Below are positions 29,041-41,592 of a stretch of 64,000 nucleotides of DNA, in pieces (the stretch's first letter is position 1; the number at the start of each line of letters is the position of its first letter). The DNA lies in contig CM065699.1 of NCBI GenBank assembly GCA_017654935.2, positions 18,480,290 to 18,544,289 on the forward strand, written 5' to 3'. The position numbers were made by a program, and so were the translations under genes. The DNA is from Phymorhynchus buccinoides. Taxonomy: Eukaryota; Mollusca; Gastropoda; Neogastropoda; Raphitomidae. The notes below the pieces were generated by a model. That model was not told the origin of the DNA. It made no database searches and saw only the letters and a list, made by a program, of their open reading frames with translations.

Positions 29041-32000
29041 ATTATAATAATCATGAGTAAAAACATTTATTGAATGAATCAGGTTGTAAGTTAACCACAA
29101 CCTTTGTTCTTTTTCTTTCTTTTTTGAATTATGTTAATCAACAGGGGCAGTCCGTTTGATGCAAAGTATACCGTTAAATAATTTTTGAGGAAATATCAAT
29201 TATGTTCAATTGATCTGGAAAACCAGCATGGTTTTTTATGAAGGGAATGCCAGAGTTATAGCTTGCGAGCTACGTTATCTTGTGCGGGGTGTCGTGTGTG
29301 GATGTGGTGAGAGGTGAATTGTGGCTATGTAAAAATCAGCTGGCTCTGATCATTAGCTGTAGCTTTTGGGGTTGGTTGGCTTTGAACCCGTTCCAAAGCA
29401 TTCTAAAGGGGACACGAGGATGAGTTTGTTTTGCAAGGAAAACAGTCCAGATAGGAGGAAAACAACCTTTACAGAGATCGCAACATCCTTTGTCTGGTCC
29501 CAGAAATCAAGACGTCAAAAAGGTGTGACCTCCTTGGCGGAGGTGCTGGAAGAAAATGCTTAACCCAAAAAGGAAAACGTTTGCCGTCTATTTTTGAATG
29601 GCCGCCGAGTTTAGACCAAATCGTTTGCACGAACTTTTCGCAATACAAGCCTTTGTATTTTATTTTTAATTATTTTACAGTTTAAAGGAGTTTGCGCTCA
29701 CAACAAGCAAATAGCTCCCTTTTCTTTTACGGGCACTAAAAAAAAGAAAACGCTTAACCCACAATGAGGTGACATCCACCCCACACATCCCAAAATGGCT
29801 ACTTCTCCGGCATCGCGCAAGGAAAAATCGTCGTTTTTGATGGTTTGAATTTCTTAAGGAAACCAGAGCAAAGTGATGTTCGATCTGAAAAGCAGCTTGA
29901 TGGATGATCTCGGCGGTTTCTGCAAAAACTCCATCGTCGAGTTCCACTTTAAAAGTCCCATAATGGAAGACAATTCAGGTATACCGATTCTGTCTGACTA
30001 CCCCACAGCCTTACCTCCCTCCTTTCTTCCCTCATAACCTTTCCTGTCCAGTTCCTTTCTTGGCCAACTCATGTTAACCAGTGTCTATAGTATGATAGTT
30101 GTTCGTTGTGGTGTGTGCGCGTCGCTGGTCTAATCTCCAAATTATGCTAGGCATTTCTCGGGAATAGAGCATACGTGGTTTTCAAATTGTTGAAAGCATT
30201 TCAAACAATAATGACTTTGAATAATAAAAATATTTAAAACAGCACTTAAAACAGATAACGTTAGATTGTGGGTTATGAGTGTATTCAACAGGCAACATGC
30301 GTAAGAAACTCATCAACACTGAAGTGAAAATAGGATTTACGCCCTTCTTCGGCATTTCGGCCATGTGGGGCATTTGTAATATACAAAAGATGGTGGGAAA
30401 CAAACTGGAGGCAATGCCGGAGGCAGTGCTAAACAGTAAAGTCCAAAATGTTTTAATGAATACAGATATGTGTAGCAGAAACCACGCCTCGGCAAACCTC
30501 CCCATTGGCTATGGCACGCCACAAGTATAGGTAAGTCAACAACAATGAAGCCGATAGCATTGGTAGAGTGTCGTCTGTCATGCAATGGTTCCGGGTCGAT
30601 TCTCGCACAGGCACTTTATTTATTTTTAACTTTTAGTTTGTATCCATTAACAATAGTTTCATGTTACTTTAAACAATTATTGCAAATCTTGTACTGATTT
30701 GAAACCCCCCTCATCTTCTTTTGTGTCCCACAGGTTCCTGTTCGAGTGAGCCTTAAAGGCTTTGCCTCATTGTTTTACTTTGTGTCCACTTTCGTATTCA
30801 CCCCTAAGAATCTATGATGGGCAAGGGGGCCGGGAGAGGGGGACGAGGGGGGGGGGGCTGAAGAGAGAGTAAGAAAAAACAAATTAGTCCTAAAAGGAAG
30901 AAAAGATACTAAGAAAGAAAAAGAAAACAAAACTAATAACACGATATGTCCCATTATACTTCACTGGCAACATTAATAACCTTTTTCTGCATTAACAGAA
31001 AGTTTCTGACTACGCACTATTTGATAATCCTCTAGGCTCAGAGAGTGTGGTATGTATCTGAGCAAGGCATCTCCATTATAAACGATTCCAGCCAGGGACT
31101 TCCGAATAGTAAAACTAGCGCCTTGCTAACGACAGTCTGGTCGAGACATGACTGACTGCAGAACACACGCACATGCATGCACGCGCACATAATTATATTA
31201 AGAACAAAGGGCTTGGGAGAAGCAATTTTCAGCAGAGGTTATAAAGTAATTACTGAAAAAGTTCAATCGGTGTTATAAAGTTGGAATGCATTGCCAGCGT
31301 GTGTGTAGTGCGTGTCATGTGTCAAGGCAAGTCAATAGTCAAAATTATTTCCAGATGGAACACTGTTATAAGCAAAAACATGCTTTTTCAACAAGCCATG
31401 CATAATAAAAATGATGTAAAGAATAAATAAAGAACTAAACATTCCAAATGTAGCGAACAAGAAGAAAAGGAAAATATACAAGTAAACAATTAATTAAAGA
31501 AACAAGCAACTATTCCACACACACAAACAGGAAAAAGGATGGGAGACTGGCCGAATGCATTATGTAAATTTTAAATATACATCAAAACAAACAACGAAAC
31601 ATTTAAAACCACACATTTCCTTACCAAAATATGTTACGTAGGTACGTTTCCATTATTTCAATAATTGGAATAAAGTTATCAATGCTGTTCTGTTAATGAG
31701 ATCCATTTAATTTTTTCTGAGTGGTGTGGTGTTGTGTATGCGCATATGTTCTCAAAATATAAACTGGATAAACTTGTGCAAGTCACCTTACAAAAGAATA
31801 CTCGATCTTAATTTGTTTAAAAAAAAACCCACTACCCCAATAAACACAAAGCGTAAGTAAAGGGATGGAAGGTTTGGACCTTGTTGTGTGAATGAGACGA
31901 GATTGTGTGATCGTAATTTCTGCAGATTAGAACTAAGATGTCACACACCCCCCCCCCCTTCTCTCTCTCTCTCTAATTGTGTGTGTGTTTGTGTTTGGGG

Positions 32001-34105
32001 GGTGCTGGTGTGAGTGCGTGTGTATGAAAAATGGTGACGGGGGCGGTGCCATGGTTGTTATAAAGATTCAAAAACATTTGATCCATGCCAAGAGGGCTAT
32101 CGCTAAATGGCAATAAAAAGAAAATGTCTCTCTCTCTATCTCTCGCTCTCTCTCTCTCTCTCGCTCTCTCTCCTCCTTCTCTCTCTCTCTCTCTCCTCTC
32201 CTCTCTCTACTCTCCTCTCTTCTCTACTCTTCTCTCTCTTCCCTCTCCACAGAAACAAAACAAAGAGTAACAAGAGTAATCTCTGCCAGTCTGTATTCTT
32301 TGTTAAACTCGATTTGTTTTAATCAATAAAAAACGTTAGGTTATTTTAATACTAATTACAGGTGATTATAAACAATGAACCTAAGATTGAAATGTGCATA
32401 TTAACATGAAAGTGATTTTTGTAACAACCTAATAAACGGAGATTTTTTTAAAACACAACGAATCAAGACATAATTAAACAAGGCGTGATGACCAAGAGCT
32501 TAAATCAAATCACTGTGGGTTAGTGAAAGGGTAAACAGTCGTTAGATAAGTATTAATGAATGGTTCCAATGATTGTTGCTGGGTCCTTTTTTTGAGGTCA
32601 ATATGACAATAGACTATAATTAACCAGACAGCTATGGTCAAAAACCTGAATGTCACTTTGTTAGTCATGGTTGAAAGATTAGTTGATCAGCTAATTGGTT
32701 GTTTGCTGGGCAAGCAGACAATAGACTTATAATTTACAGAAGCTATGGTTCCAACAACCGGATGTCACTGTTTAGTCATGTTGATAGATAGTTATCAGGC
32801 TAATTGGTTGTTTGCTGCGTTCAAGAGATCATAGACTATAATTAACAGAAGCTATGGTCAAAACCTGAAGTCAACTGTTTTGGTCATGGTTGAATAGATA
32901 ATTAGCATAGTTGTTTGTGGGGTCAAGAGACAGATCAAGGAAGTAGCATAATAAACCATAAATTATAGTCCGTAGCCTGAAGGCACTTTTGGCAGTATAA
33001 CTCTATTAGGGTTATTCGTTATGGTTGTAATCGATCATGTCAGATTAAGTCGTTTAGGTAATTGATCACTGGTCTGACGATTGTGACTGAGTCATCGTCA
33101 GATCGAATACGTTGGATTAACTAACTAGAAGTAATAAAGCCGCATTGACATCCTTATCCTTTCACCGACCAAGTCGCATTTAGCACCCAATGATTTAACA
33201 TTTAGTCACTAAAAAGCCATCAAATTGGGGTCTATTATCCAAAGAGTCCGATTGTCATAGTTTGGGAAGTAAGGACAAACTTATTGAATAGTCACAGAAG
33301 AAATTCCACAATACTGCAGATGATTTTGTTCTCGACCAGATAAATTTAACGGAATTTTTGGTTGAAATATGGTGGCGGAAAAAGGGTTTTTGTTAATTTG
33401 GTTACACGCAACGTGCGCAGGTTGGAGACGTTCCGACTGACAAAATGGACGTGCCCCCCTCCTTCGCCATGCAGTTGTCTTTCTCAGGTTCGTTAGGAAC
33501 AACAAAGAGCAATGGTTGATTCCTTCAGGCCATTCAAGCCTTAAGGGAGAAAGACTATTGCGACAGACTCATATGGACTCGATAAGGTCGTGGACGTTGA
33601 CCAAAATTTGTTTCCCGCACAGAAGAGGTCACAAGCTCACAGACTCGAATCAGTGAAATTAGAACCCGCCCTATCGGCCGTCACCTGCAGCTGACTCGGC
33701 GGACTGAGTCAGAATGACGAGCAGATGGATGCAAATTGAGGTGAAACGTCACGACCTGATCGAAGTCACATGAGGCAGTCACAAAGTCTGTCGCGGCTTA
33801 GAAAACAGGGGTCAGTGTCTCCTCTGCCGTTGTAGGAACAAGAACAAACAGCAGTCAATGAATTAATTCCTTTGGCCATTTCACTAGCCCTTAGAAAACA
33901 GGGTCAGGCCCCCTCCTTCACCATTTGTAGCTGTCTCTTCTGGTTGTTGGGAACAATGACAACAGCGAGCAATGATTTAATTCCCTTTAGGCCTCATTAG
34001 CCCTTAGAAAACAGGGTCAAGATGCCAAAAGACACGTCAAAATAAATTTGTTTTCTGTATACAAGGATCTTCCACGTTTTTTAATGTTACTAGAAAGGAA
34101 GTTCA
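29041..34105. other. First-contig tail: dispersed repeats up to the gap
   Basis: No gene recognised. A fold-back element copy lies at about 29405-29955. A tRNA-like block (about 30545-30612) and the dispersed repeat of intron 2 (about 30730-31160) follow. CT microsatellites occupy 32125-32250. About four units of a ~120-bp repeat containing gctaattggttgtttgctg lie over about 32575-32945. A decayed piggyBac-like MITE is at about 33165-33387. Repeats of a ccttagaaaacagggtcag unit fill about 33780-34022. The sequence then stops at the N run. Confidence 0.5.
33165..33387. mobile_element. Decayed piggyBac-like MITE copy 4
   Basis: cctttcaccgaccaagtcgc at the left and ggtggcggaaaaaggg at the right bound a 220-bp segment with the family's gcacccaatgatttaaca and tctcgaccagataaattta blocks. 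Indels and substitutions are frequent. No clear TTAA remains. Confidence 0.6.
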
Positions 34106-34605
34106 NNNNNNNNNNNNNNNNNNNNNNNNNNNNNNNNNNNNNNNNNNNNNNNNNNNNNNNNNNNNNNNNNNNNNNNNNNNNNNNNNNNNNNNNNNNNNNN
34201 NNNNNNNNNNNNNNNNNNNNNNNNNNNNNNNNNNNNNNNNNNNNNNNNNNNNNNNNNNNNNNNNNNNNNNNNNNNNNNNNNNNNNNNNNNNNNNNNNNNN
34301 NNNNNNNNNNNNNNNNNNNNNNNNNNNNNNNNNNNNNNNNNNNNNNNNNNNNNNNNNNNNNNNNNNNNNNNNNNNNNNNNNNNNNNNNNNNNNNNNNNNN
34401 NNNNNNNNNNNNNNNNNNNNNNNNNNNNNNNNNNNNNNNNNNNNNNNNNNNNNNNNNNNNNNNNNNNNNNNNNNNNNNNNNNNNNNNNNNNNNNNNNNNN
34501 NNNNNNNNNNNNNNNNNNNNNNNNNNNNNNNNNNNNNNNNNNNNNNNNNNNNNNNNNNNNNNNNNNNNNNNNNNNNNNNNNNNNNNNNNNNNNNNNNNNN
34601 NNNNN
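34106..34605. other. Scaffold gap of exactly 500 N
   Basis: Five hundred N bases, a round number typical of a placeholder gap of unknown real size between two contigs. ORFs drawn across it are meaningless. The sequence right of it repeats sequence left of it (see the duplication entry). Confidence 0.99.
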
Positions 34606-34758
34606 ACGAGCCAAAGGGGAGGGCCGCTCATCCCCCCAGATCTGCAGGCACGTAGCAGGCTCAAAAATTGGACTTCCTTTGCAAGGTTTGTATCATCCTT
34701 ATAAACAAGGGAATTTTTTTTTTCTTTTCTTTTCTCAGATTTTTCTTGAAAATTGCTC

Positions 34759-35780
34759 AATCTACTTTAACCATACTGTACCAACACCTGAAACAATTGC
34801 ATTAGCGTTAAGCGACCTGGAGCTATACCATAGCATATAGAAAAACGAAAGTAGGCATCTGGCCTTGACCCCTAGCTGGATGTGGGGCGGGAGTGATCCC
34901 CCCTTACCGGTCTAGCAGTGGCTTGGCCAATGAGCGCCTACTTCCGCCATTACTATTTTCCAGCGTTCATGGCAAGACCTGGGCTACCAGCACTCTGACT
35001 TTTTTCTTCTTTTGCACTCTAACTAGGTGGGTTTGTTCCATTTCCTCCTATCATCGGACATAGGGTGTATCTGAGTCTCGATTGACTCAGTTTTGATAGT
35101 TCTCTAAAACCAGTGAGTACGGGGACAAGCTCCCATCAGCCATCCCCTATGTTGTTTTTTAGTGGGTATATCAGTGCAATGATGTTTTGGGGCAATATTG
35201 GGGCGCACACACCCCACCCCCCCTTTTTCCCCAACTCTTTTGCCTAGGATTACCTAGTTGTCTAAGAGGAAAAAAGGGAGTACAGGGGTTCTGTTTTTCA
35301 GAAGAGTGTTCGTGGGAAAAAAGCTCCCAGGTTCTTGCTCTCACTCTGTGGTTTGGGGGTATTGAAGCATCTACCCTCCTCCACTTTGGTAATCTGCAAT
35401 TGTTTCAGGTGTTGGTACAGTATGGTTAAAGTAGATTGGTGGATTTTTATTAATCCCTACTATCTATTTAACTTAATACTTACCAACACCTGAAACAAAC
35501 GAGGTACCCTCCCTTGTATCCTCCCTCACTAATAAAGATGCTTCCTGTAAAATTGCGTAATGGCGGAAGTAGGCGCTCATTGGCCTAGCCACTGCTAGAC
35601 CGGTAAGGGGGGATCACTCCCGCCCCACATCCGGCTAGGGGTCAAGGCCAGATGCCTACTTTCGTTTTTTCTATGTGCTATGGTATAGCTCCAGGTCGCT
35701 TAACGCTAATGCAATTGTTTCAGGTGTTGGTAAGTATTAAGTTTAAATAGATAGTAGGGATTAATAAAAAATCCACCAAT
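34759..35780. mobile_element. Composite inverted-repeat (fold-back) insertion
   Basis: Two abutting units sit in sequence that is continuous in the first contig (tcaattcgg near 14293). Unit A (34759-35437) has ends AATCTACTTTAACCATACTG and its inverse. Unit B (35435-35780) has ends ATTGGTGGATTTTTATTAAT and its inverse. Both contain an aacacctgaaacaattgc motif next to the ends. An internal ~165-bp segment of A (about 34790-34955) recurs inverted in B (about 35558-35725). There is no convincing ORF. These look like two related non-autonomous DNA elements. Confidence 0.75.
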
Positions 35781-36048
35781 TCGGCTTACACACACAAGTG
35801 CCTAATGATCCGAAAAATACAGCAGCTGTGTATTAAAGTTTTATTTCAACTCGAAGCACAATGCTGGCTGAATTCCTTTCATTTTACAGAGTGTTGCGTG
35901 CATTCTATTAATATCTACTCACAGAGACACGTTTTCTGCTGAAAATTCGGGCTGCTCTCCCACCTGGAGAGCGCGTCGCTGGGGGGGAGGGGGGGGCCCG
36001 TGCAGCGCCTCTTCGCCTCCCATGTTTTGCTTTGGCGTTTGTTGCATG
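35781..36048. other. Intron 7 end, second copy
   Basis: Matches about 14295-14541. Compared with the first copy it carries a poly-G run (35980-35995) and small indels just before the exon 8 equivalent. No gene. Confidence 0.5.
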
Positions 36049-36183
36049 ATCCCCTTTTCAGAAGCCGCCAGCTGGATGGGGCCCTGAACCGCGTGCCCAA
36101 AGACTTCTACCCCCGGCATCTGGAAGGATCCTAGAGCGTCACCCCCCCATGGAATCAAAGTGGCCGGCCTCTACTTGCCGCAG
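36049..36183 (+). pseudogene. PHKB: Damaged second copy of PHKB exon 8
   Basis: Homologous to 14542-14671. The acceptor gttgcag reads gttgcatgatcc here, and at least five single-base insertions disrupt the frame (aagccgcc, cccccggc, ggaaggatc, gcgtcac, an extra c in the C run). The donor caggtaggcc is intact. The insertions are single-base additions, several lengthening runs, in a contig-edge region, so unpolished long-read consensus is a better explanation than genuine decay. Confidence 0.85.
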
Positions 36184-37838
36184 GTAGGCCTGGTAAAATT
36201 GCATTCATTTGTGTGTTGTTTGGGTATTTTGGTATATTCTGGTCACAGAGATGTATCTGTGAATTGCCGCGGCTGCTCTCCCCACGAGAGCGCAACGCCG
36301 CAAGCGCAGCGCCTACCCATTTGTGGGTGGGGAGAGGGGAGGGGCGGCAGTAATTATTATAGTATTTTTGTGTCTGTAATTGCATTTCAAGTGGTTTGTG
36401 TTTTTTTTTTTTTCCAGTTAGTGTCGTGTTTTCGTTTATGTTGTTTGCACCTGACATGACTTTCCCTCTGTCTTGAAATAAAGTATATTGGATGTGGATC
36501 TATCTCAGCTTGGACATTTTGATTCAGTTTATCCATGTTCGGCTCCATGTTATATCTCACTCTATCTTTGTCTCTCTTCCTAACTCACTAGATGATTTAT
36601 ATGTTTGAAAGTAAAGAGTGAGAGTAGATATGTTTTGAAGATGCTTTTTTATGGTGTAAGTTGAAAGTAAAGAGTGAGAGTAGATCTGTTTCAAAGACTG
36701 AAGATGTTATTGTATGTTGAAAGTAAAGAATGAGAGTCTTTAAAAAAACCATACATGTTCTGGGGAGCTGTCAGTGGATGGTCGTGGTGGCGTCCTCGGA
36801 GGAGGACATCACTCACGCTAGCTCCGCGACTAAGAGAATAGTGTCGTCAATAAGGGAACTTAGTAGGTGGTGTCCTGAACCTGGCTCAATTGAACTCCAC
36901 CGAAGTGACTCAGCCAGTCAGTGCAGTGTCTTCCTTCCTTCCAAGTAAGTGACCACATTCAAACTTGACTATTCTGTCACTGTAAAAATTGGGGAGATCT
37001 GCGGAAGAGCGCCTTAATACAGGGAGAGGGGTAGAGGTGGATGGGAAATGGGGAGGAGGGGGAGGTGGGAGGGGGGAAGTGTTGCTGGATAACTATTTGG
37101 TGACCATCGACACAAAAGTGTTCGATGGTCCTTGGCCTGGCACAGCCTTCATGGGGACAGCTCGTTCCAGTCCCAGGATTGTACGTGGAGAGAAGCTGGC
37201 CTTGTCGGTACTGAGTTACGACAGAAATCTGAGAGAGTTGAACGTGGGTTGAGTGCGTCGCTGACGCGCTGGCAGTGGTATTATTTGTTGTTGCAGAATG
37301 TCCATGCACACCTCTTCTTCTTGCCAGCTTGAAGAGCATCACAAGCCTTACGGAAAGTCGACAGCTGCTGCGAGTGAGGGCCACTCCAAGATGTTCAAGC
37401 ATTGAAAGGACACTAGACGTGTGTCTCCTCGGTTTGTTGCCTCCTGATGGCCTAACATATATATTCGCTCCTCTTGGAACTGCTGTTCTCAGATTCTGCA
37501 ACCTGAACAACCCGGGGCGTAGCTGCGAATTGGGATTCAGAATGAGCGGTGTGGGAGCAACGCCAGAAGATGTGACAGAAAACCCCCCACAAAAAAACCA
37601 TAACAATTCATACTTTCTTTTTTTTACTATAACGCGATACTTTTTTTTCAGACTGAGTCCTGTGCCTTGTCATATGACTTATGATATAGTAAGAAACTAT
37701 TATAACAAAATCTGAAGTTTGTGTAAACTTTGGGTTTGGGGGGGGGGGGGGGTGCGGAGCCTTATAATCAGGTGGCGCCCAAATAGTCAGAAAAATGCTG
37801 CCATTAGTGGTGATCATTCTAATTCTTTTTTCTTGTAG
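36184..37838. other. Intron 8, second copy, with ~490-bp extra segment
   Basis: Follows 14672-16144 but has only about one and a half units of the 14-bp array (36289-36310). It gains an insertion at about 36932-37424 inside the dispersed block. On the minus strand that insertion reads as SMLEHLGVALTRSSCRLSVR, then a VVTQYRQGQLLSTYNP segment. This faintly resembles the degenerate C terminus of a LINE reverse transcriptase (LEHL-W--L--RR...YR-SFFP). That assignment is weak. Confidence 0.4.
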
Positions 37839-37946
37839 ACTCCCACGCTGGCGGACATGACGGTGAATGAACTGAACTTTGCCCTGCTGGTGGAGCAGAT
37901 GCTGTGTCGAGTGGCCGACCCCGTCAACCGCCAGGGCATTGTGGAG
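37839..37946 (+). CDS. PHKB: PHKB exon 9, second copy
   Basis: Base-for-base the same as 16145-16252 by eye, with the TTTCTTGTAG acceptor and GTCACC donor retained. Identity across an exon and its flanks, while neighbouring sequence carries insertions, fits two haplotypes of one gene. A gene model across the scaffold would wrongly count this exon twice. Confidence 0.9.
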
Positions 37947-38062
37947 GTCACCACCCTCTTACTTGACTTTTTTGTACTCCAGTCCCCCGTAGTAATAATG
38001 ATAATAAAGACATTTGTAGAGCGCACATTCTAGACGAACTACTCCTGTCGGCTTATTCTTAA

Positions 38063-38309
38063 CCCTTTCATCGACACTGTCGCCTCTGGGCCACCACAAT
38101 GATTCAACACCCATGTCACTGAAGAGCATCATCAATTGAGGGTCTGGTATCCAATGACAATTAATCCTTCTTACTTTTGGGAGGTAGGGATAGGCCCTAT
38201 TTTATGCATGTCACAGAGGAATCCCCAATAATTGCAGACAGAATCTTTTTCTCTACCCAGGTAAGGTTAATGGAAATTTTTAGCTAAAAAATGGCTGGCG
38301 ATGAAAGGG
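38063..38309. mobile_element. piggyBac-like MITE (second copy of 16367-16604)
   Basis: Flanked by TTAA on both sides (38059-38062, 38310-38313), with ends CCCTTTCATCGAC and GGCGATGAAAGGG. It contains several small insertions relative to 16367-16604. Confidence 0.85.
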
Positions 38310-38748
38310 TTAACAAACTAAAATTCACTCTCACATGCAAGATTACATCATACAGCATTAAACATACTCAGACGCGCTCATATTCCCACCGTCACCCCCA
38401 CGGCAAAACATACTCATAAATATACAAACATGCACACATATATATATATACACATTGGTATACACAAACACACTCACATTAACGCACGCAAACACACGCA
38501 CACGCACACACACAGGCGCGATCAGGAGCAGCCCAAAGTCGATCACAATTTCACTTTCTTACGGAGCTCCCACCATCCGTGCCTGTCAAGCGTGGCTTCA
38601 AACTCACCTAATAGTAGTAGTAGTAGTAGTAGTGATAAGAGCTTGATATGGGCCTCGCGGCCCTTGTATGCCCTATCATTCTTCTTATATCTTGAGTTTT
38701 TATTTGAGTATTTGATAAAGGTCAAGATGTGCCACCCCCCCTACATAT

Positions 38749-39072
38749 CTCGGTTAATTGTATTTTTCCGTTATTGCCTTTCTTACCATACATAAAGCTG
38801 TATTTTAGGAACATTTTTAGCTAATAACCTTTTTGGAATACTAACCCTAGCCCTAAGCCTAATTCTACCCCCCACCCTATAAGACGGAAAAACGCAACGA
38901 ACCACAACTGTGACAAATCGCGGTGTACTGCAGTACATAGTGGGGGTTAGGTTTAGGGCTAGGGTTAGGGATAGGGTTAGTATTCCAAAAAGGTTATTAG
39001 CTAAAAATGTTCCTAAAATACAGCTTTATGTATGGTAAGAAAGGCAAAAACGGAAAAATAGAATTAACCGAG
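38749..39072. mobile_element. Fold-back MITE (second copy of 17031-17354)
   Basis: Same ~125-bp inverted arms starting ctcggttaat and ending attaaccgag, with very few differences from the first copy (for example agccctaagc for agccgtaagc). Confidence 0.85.
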
Positions 39073-39145
39073 TATTTGTATTGGTGGTTTGCAATAATTT
39101 TCCTATGCTACAAATAAAGAAATAGGAATGGCCAATATTTTTGTT

Positions 39146-39450
39146 GTCAAATTTCGTATAAAACAATGTTCATAAATGGTTCTTTATCCAGAAGATTTTT
39201 AAACATATTAGTACTTGGTGCAAACTTAATGTTACATGGTGAACAATTCCAAAATTGAACAACTCTGTTAGAAAACGAAAATTTTCGAATGTTAGTCTTA
39301 GAATGCTTTTGAAAGAACTTCCCATCACTATTCCTAGTTTTATCTACTGAACTTAACACAAAACATTCTTGTAAATCAATCTCTTCTATATGGTTAAAAA
39401 TATTATATACTTGAATGAGATCACCTCTCTGAATAGCTATACCGAATCAC
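39146..39450 (-). mobile_element. LINE RT C-terminal relic (second copy)
   Basis: Near-identical to 17437-17732. It carries the same minus-strand open frame (RKFSFSNRVVQFWN segment). A tttcgtata change replaces tttcttata at the end, which alters the stop region slightly. Confidence 0.72.
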
Positions 39451-39818
39451 TTTGAGTATACAGCAAACAAACAACTACACGACAAGTGCAAAGTGACGTT
39501 ATTTTATTCACAAGAGACAAAACAAAACTACTGGATATTTCGGCGAATGCGCCTTTATCAACACAGACAAACAATTAAACAGCAAACATCAAATATAGCA
39601 AAAGGAGCAAAAAGTAGGCAACAGAAGGAGCAAAAAACCATCAAGATCAAAATAAAAACAATACTTCCCCTCTACAGTCCAATGTGTTTTTTAAAATAAA
39701 ATAAAATTTTAAAATTAAAAAAAAAAATCGTTGCAGTCTGTTTCATTTTTTTGTTGCTCACTTTGAGTAGTATAAAAACCCGATGAAACATTATTTAAGT
39801 GTATTATAAATGTTCAGA

Positions 39819-39849
39819 GCGCGACCCACTTTCTTTATTTCTTATCTAC

Positions 39850-39884
<35 letters not shown>

Positions 39885-41566
39885 TTCTCCCCTCCCCCCC
39901 CTCGCCTTTACATTTCTCTGTCCAGCCGCCACGTTAATTGCCCCGCTGCTTCAAACGAACGCCGCGGAAGGGCGTTATCTCTTTCTCCCCGGTCGGCACG
40001 TACCATCTACCGAGGTTACCTCCCTTCACCCCCCCCCCCCCCCTTTTCTACCGGCTCATCACAAGAAAGTGACAACCGAGGTTATTTCCCTTTGAAGATG
40101 GTTTTGCTTTTGAATCACAAGGTTAGGAATGTCAGGAATGTGCTAAGGATGGAATAGGCGCGTGATTGTTCAGTACATTTAGAACAGCAATCTTGTGACG
40201 TGTGGACTGTAATACACCAATAGCAGGCTTTCATTGTTTGAAAGTGAAGGCTATAATTGGAGTGGTGAGAAAAAGTTGTCACACAAGATGCTGAAACGTA
40301 GCTAGAGCAACACTCACAACCAGTCATCATAAGCCCACTAGTAAGTATTATTGATGGCAGGTGATTGAGATCTTGTGTGTTTGACTCTAGTTTTGATCTA
40401 GATCCTATGTTCAATGATGAATAAGGAGTAGATAGATATGTTATAGAAAAGAAGTGGTAAACATTCTATTCTATTTATGTGCACTGATTATTTGTGTGTG
40501 TGTGTTTTTGACTTGAACACTTTTGGTACCAGAACCGGAGTTTATGCCTACTAACCCTTTTGTCTATTTTTAGTAGGAAACCTATGGGCCGCAATCTTGC
40601 ACTATTTTTAGTAGGAAACCTATGGGCCGCAATCTTGCACTTTATGATACCATTCCTTTCCAGGTGTTGGATGGAGAGTGATGTTGTCTTGATCACCTTT
40701 TATGTTTTACTGATCTCAGTTTGTTAACTGAAATTCAGTTTATTTATTAACTACATGTAGTGCTATTGTACAAGGGAAGCCTTCAAGCCGGTTGGGATTC
40801 ACTAATTCCCTGCCGACTGAAGCCCCTTGTCTCTAAGCCATAGAGATCTACATCCACCTTCTCCTGTGATTATCAGCAGGGCATCGTGGGCCGGACGATC
40901 ATCCCGGACTCCACCAAGCACCAAGACGGGTCCGTCGCCAAGACAACCTGCACCCAGAATCCGCGAGGAGACCACGCTTGAACCGTGCCATCCCGCGAAG
41001 CCATAATAGGAACGACTGGGAGCTACTCTCACCTGACGAGCAAGCCCAGAACTTCAAACAGCTAAGTCTACCTGACTGCGCCAATCATTTGAACTTTCCT
41101 ACGGACAATAAACATAATTAGTAACCCTTCCGGCATGGGGCGAACCTTATAGAAAGACAAAAGTCTTGTGAATCCTTTCGGATTTCATTGTGTTTTTATC
41201 CATATTTTGTTTTGGCGCCATTGAGCTGCTTTATTATTATTGTTGCATAATCTTATGCAGATTTTGGGAGTAAATAAAATACAAGTGTCAAATAATCCTG
41301 AACCCTTTGGTCAGACTGATGAGAGTGGGAGTCTTGTAATTTCATGTAAAACCCTACTTCTCTCTGTCTGCCATTTAGAGCAATTCAACCACTTGTATTT
41401 CTTACAACCATCTGACGAGCCAGAACCCGGGCACAAATATAAATTTATTAGATGAAAAGGGGCCGGGAAAGTTGCTCATCTCCCATACCCTAGAGAAGTG
41501 GGCTAAAGGCAAATTATCTAAAGTCTTCCCTAGAGACTTAGCCTTTTAACCCATTACCTCGTCACA
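39819..41566 (+). repeat. 5' LTR
   Basis: Starts at gcgcgaccc directly after host sequence ttcaga and ends at gtcaca. It contains long poly-C runs (39850-39883, 40030-40042), a direct duplication of a ~39-bp block ending gggccgcaatcttgcac (about 40567-40643), and AATAAA (41107). By eye only around seven to ten substitutions, plus poly-C length changes, separate it from the 3' LTR, implying a young insertion. ORFs within it are not supported as genes. Confidence 0.9.
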
Positions 41567-41572
41567 TCTAAT

Positions 41573-41592
41573 TGGGGGCTCGCGTCCGGGAT
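41573..41592 (+). other. Primer-binding site (tRNA-Pro-like)
   Basis: TGGGGGCTCG and TCCGGGAT, separated by two extra bases (CG), match the complement of the tRNA-Pro 3' end used as primer by several retroelements. It lies six bases after the 5' LTR end, the expected place. Confidence 0.75.

Noticed and set aside
34017..34760. ORFs crossing the N run
   Set aside because: They are made almost entirely of X residues from the 500-N gap.
35450..35480. U1 snRNA-like atacttacc motif
   Set aside because: Only nine bases match and they fall in the terminal repeat of a fold-back element; likely chance.
36977..37606. 209-codon minus-strand ORF as a gene
   Set aside because: It lies in a dispersed block shared with 15640-15930 plus an insertion. 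Only faint LINE-like similarity was seen and codon structure is not convincing.
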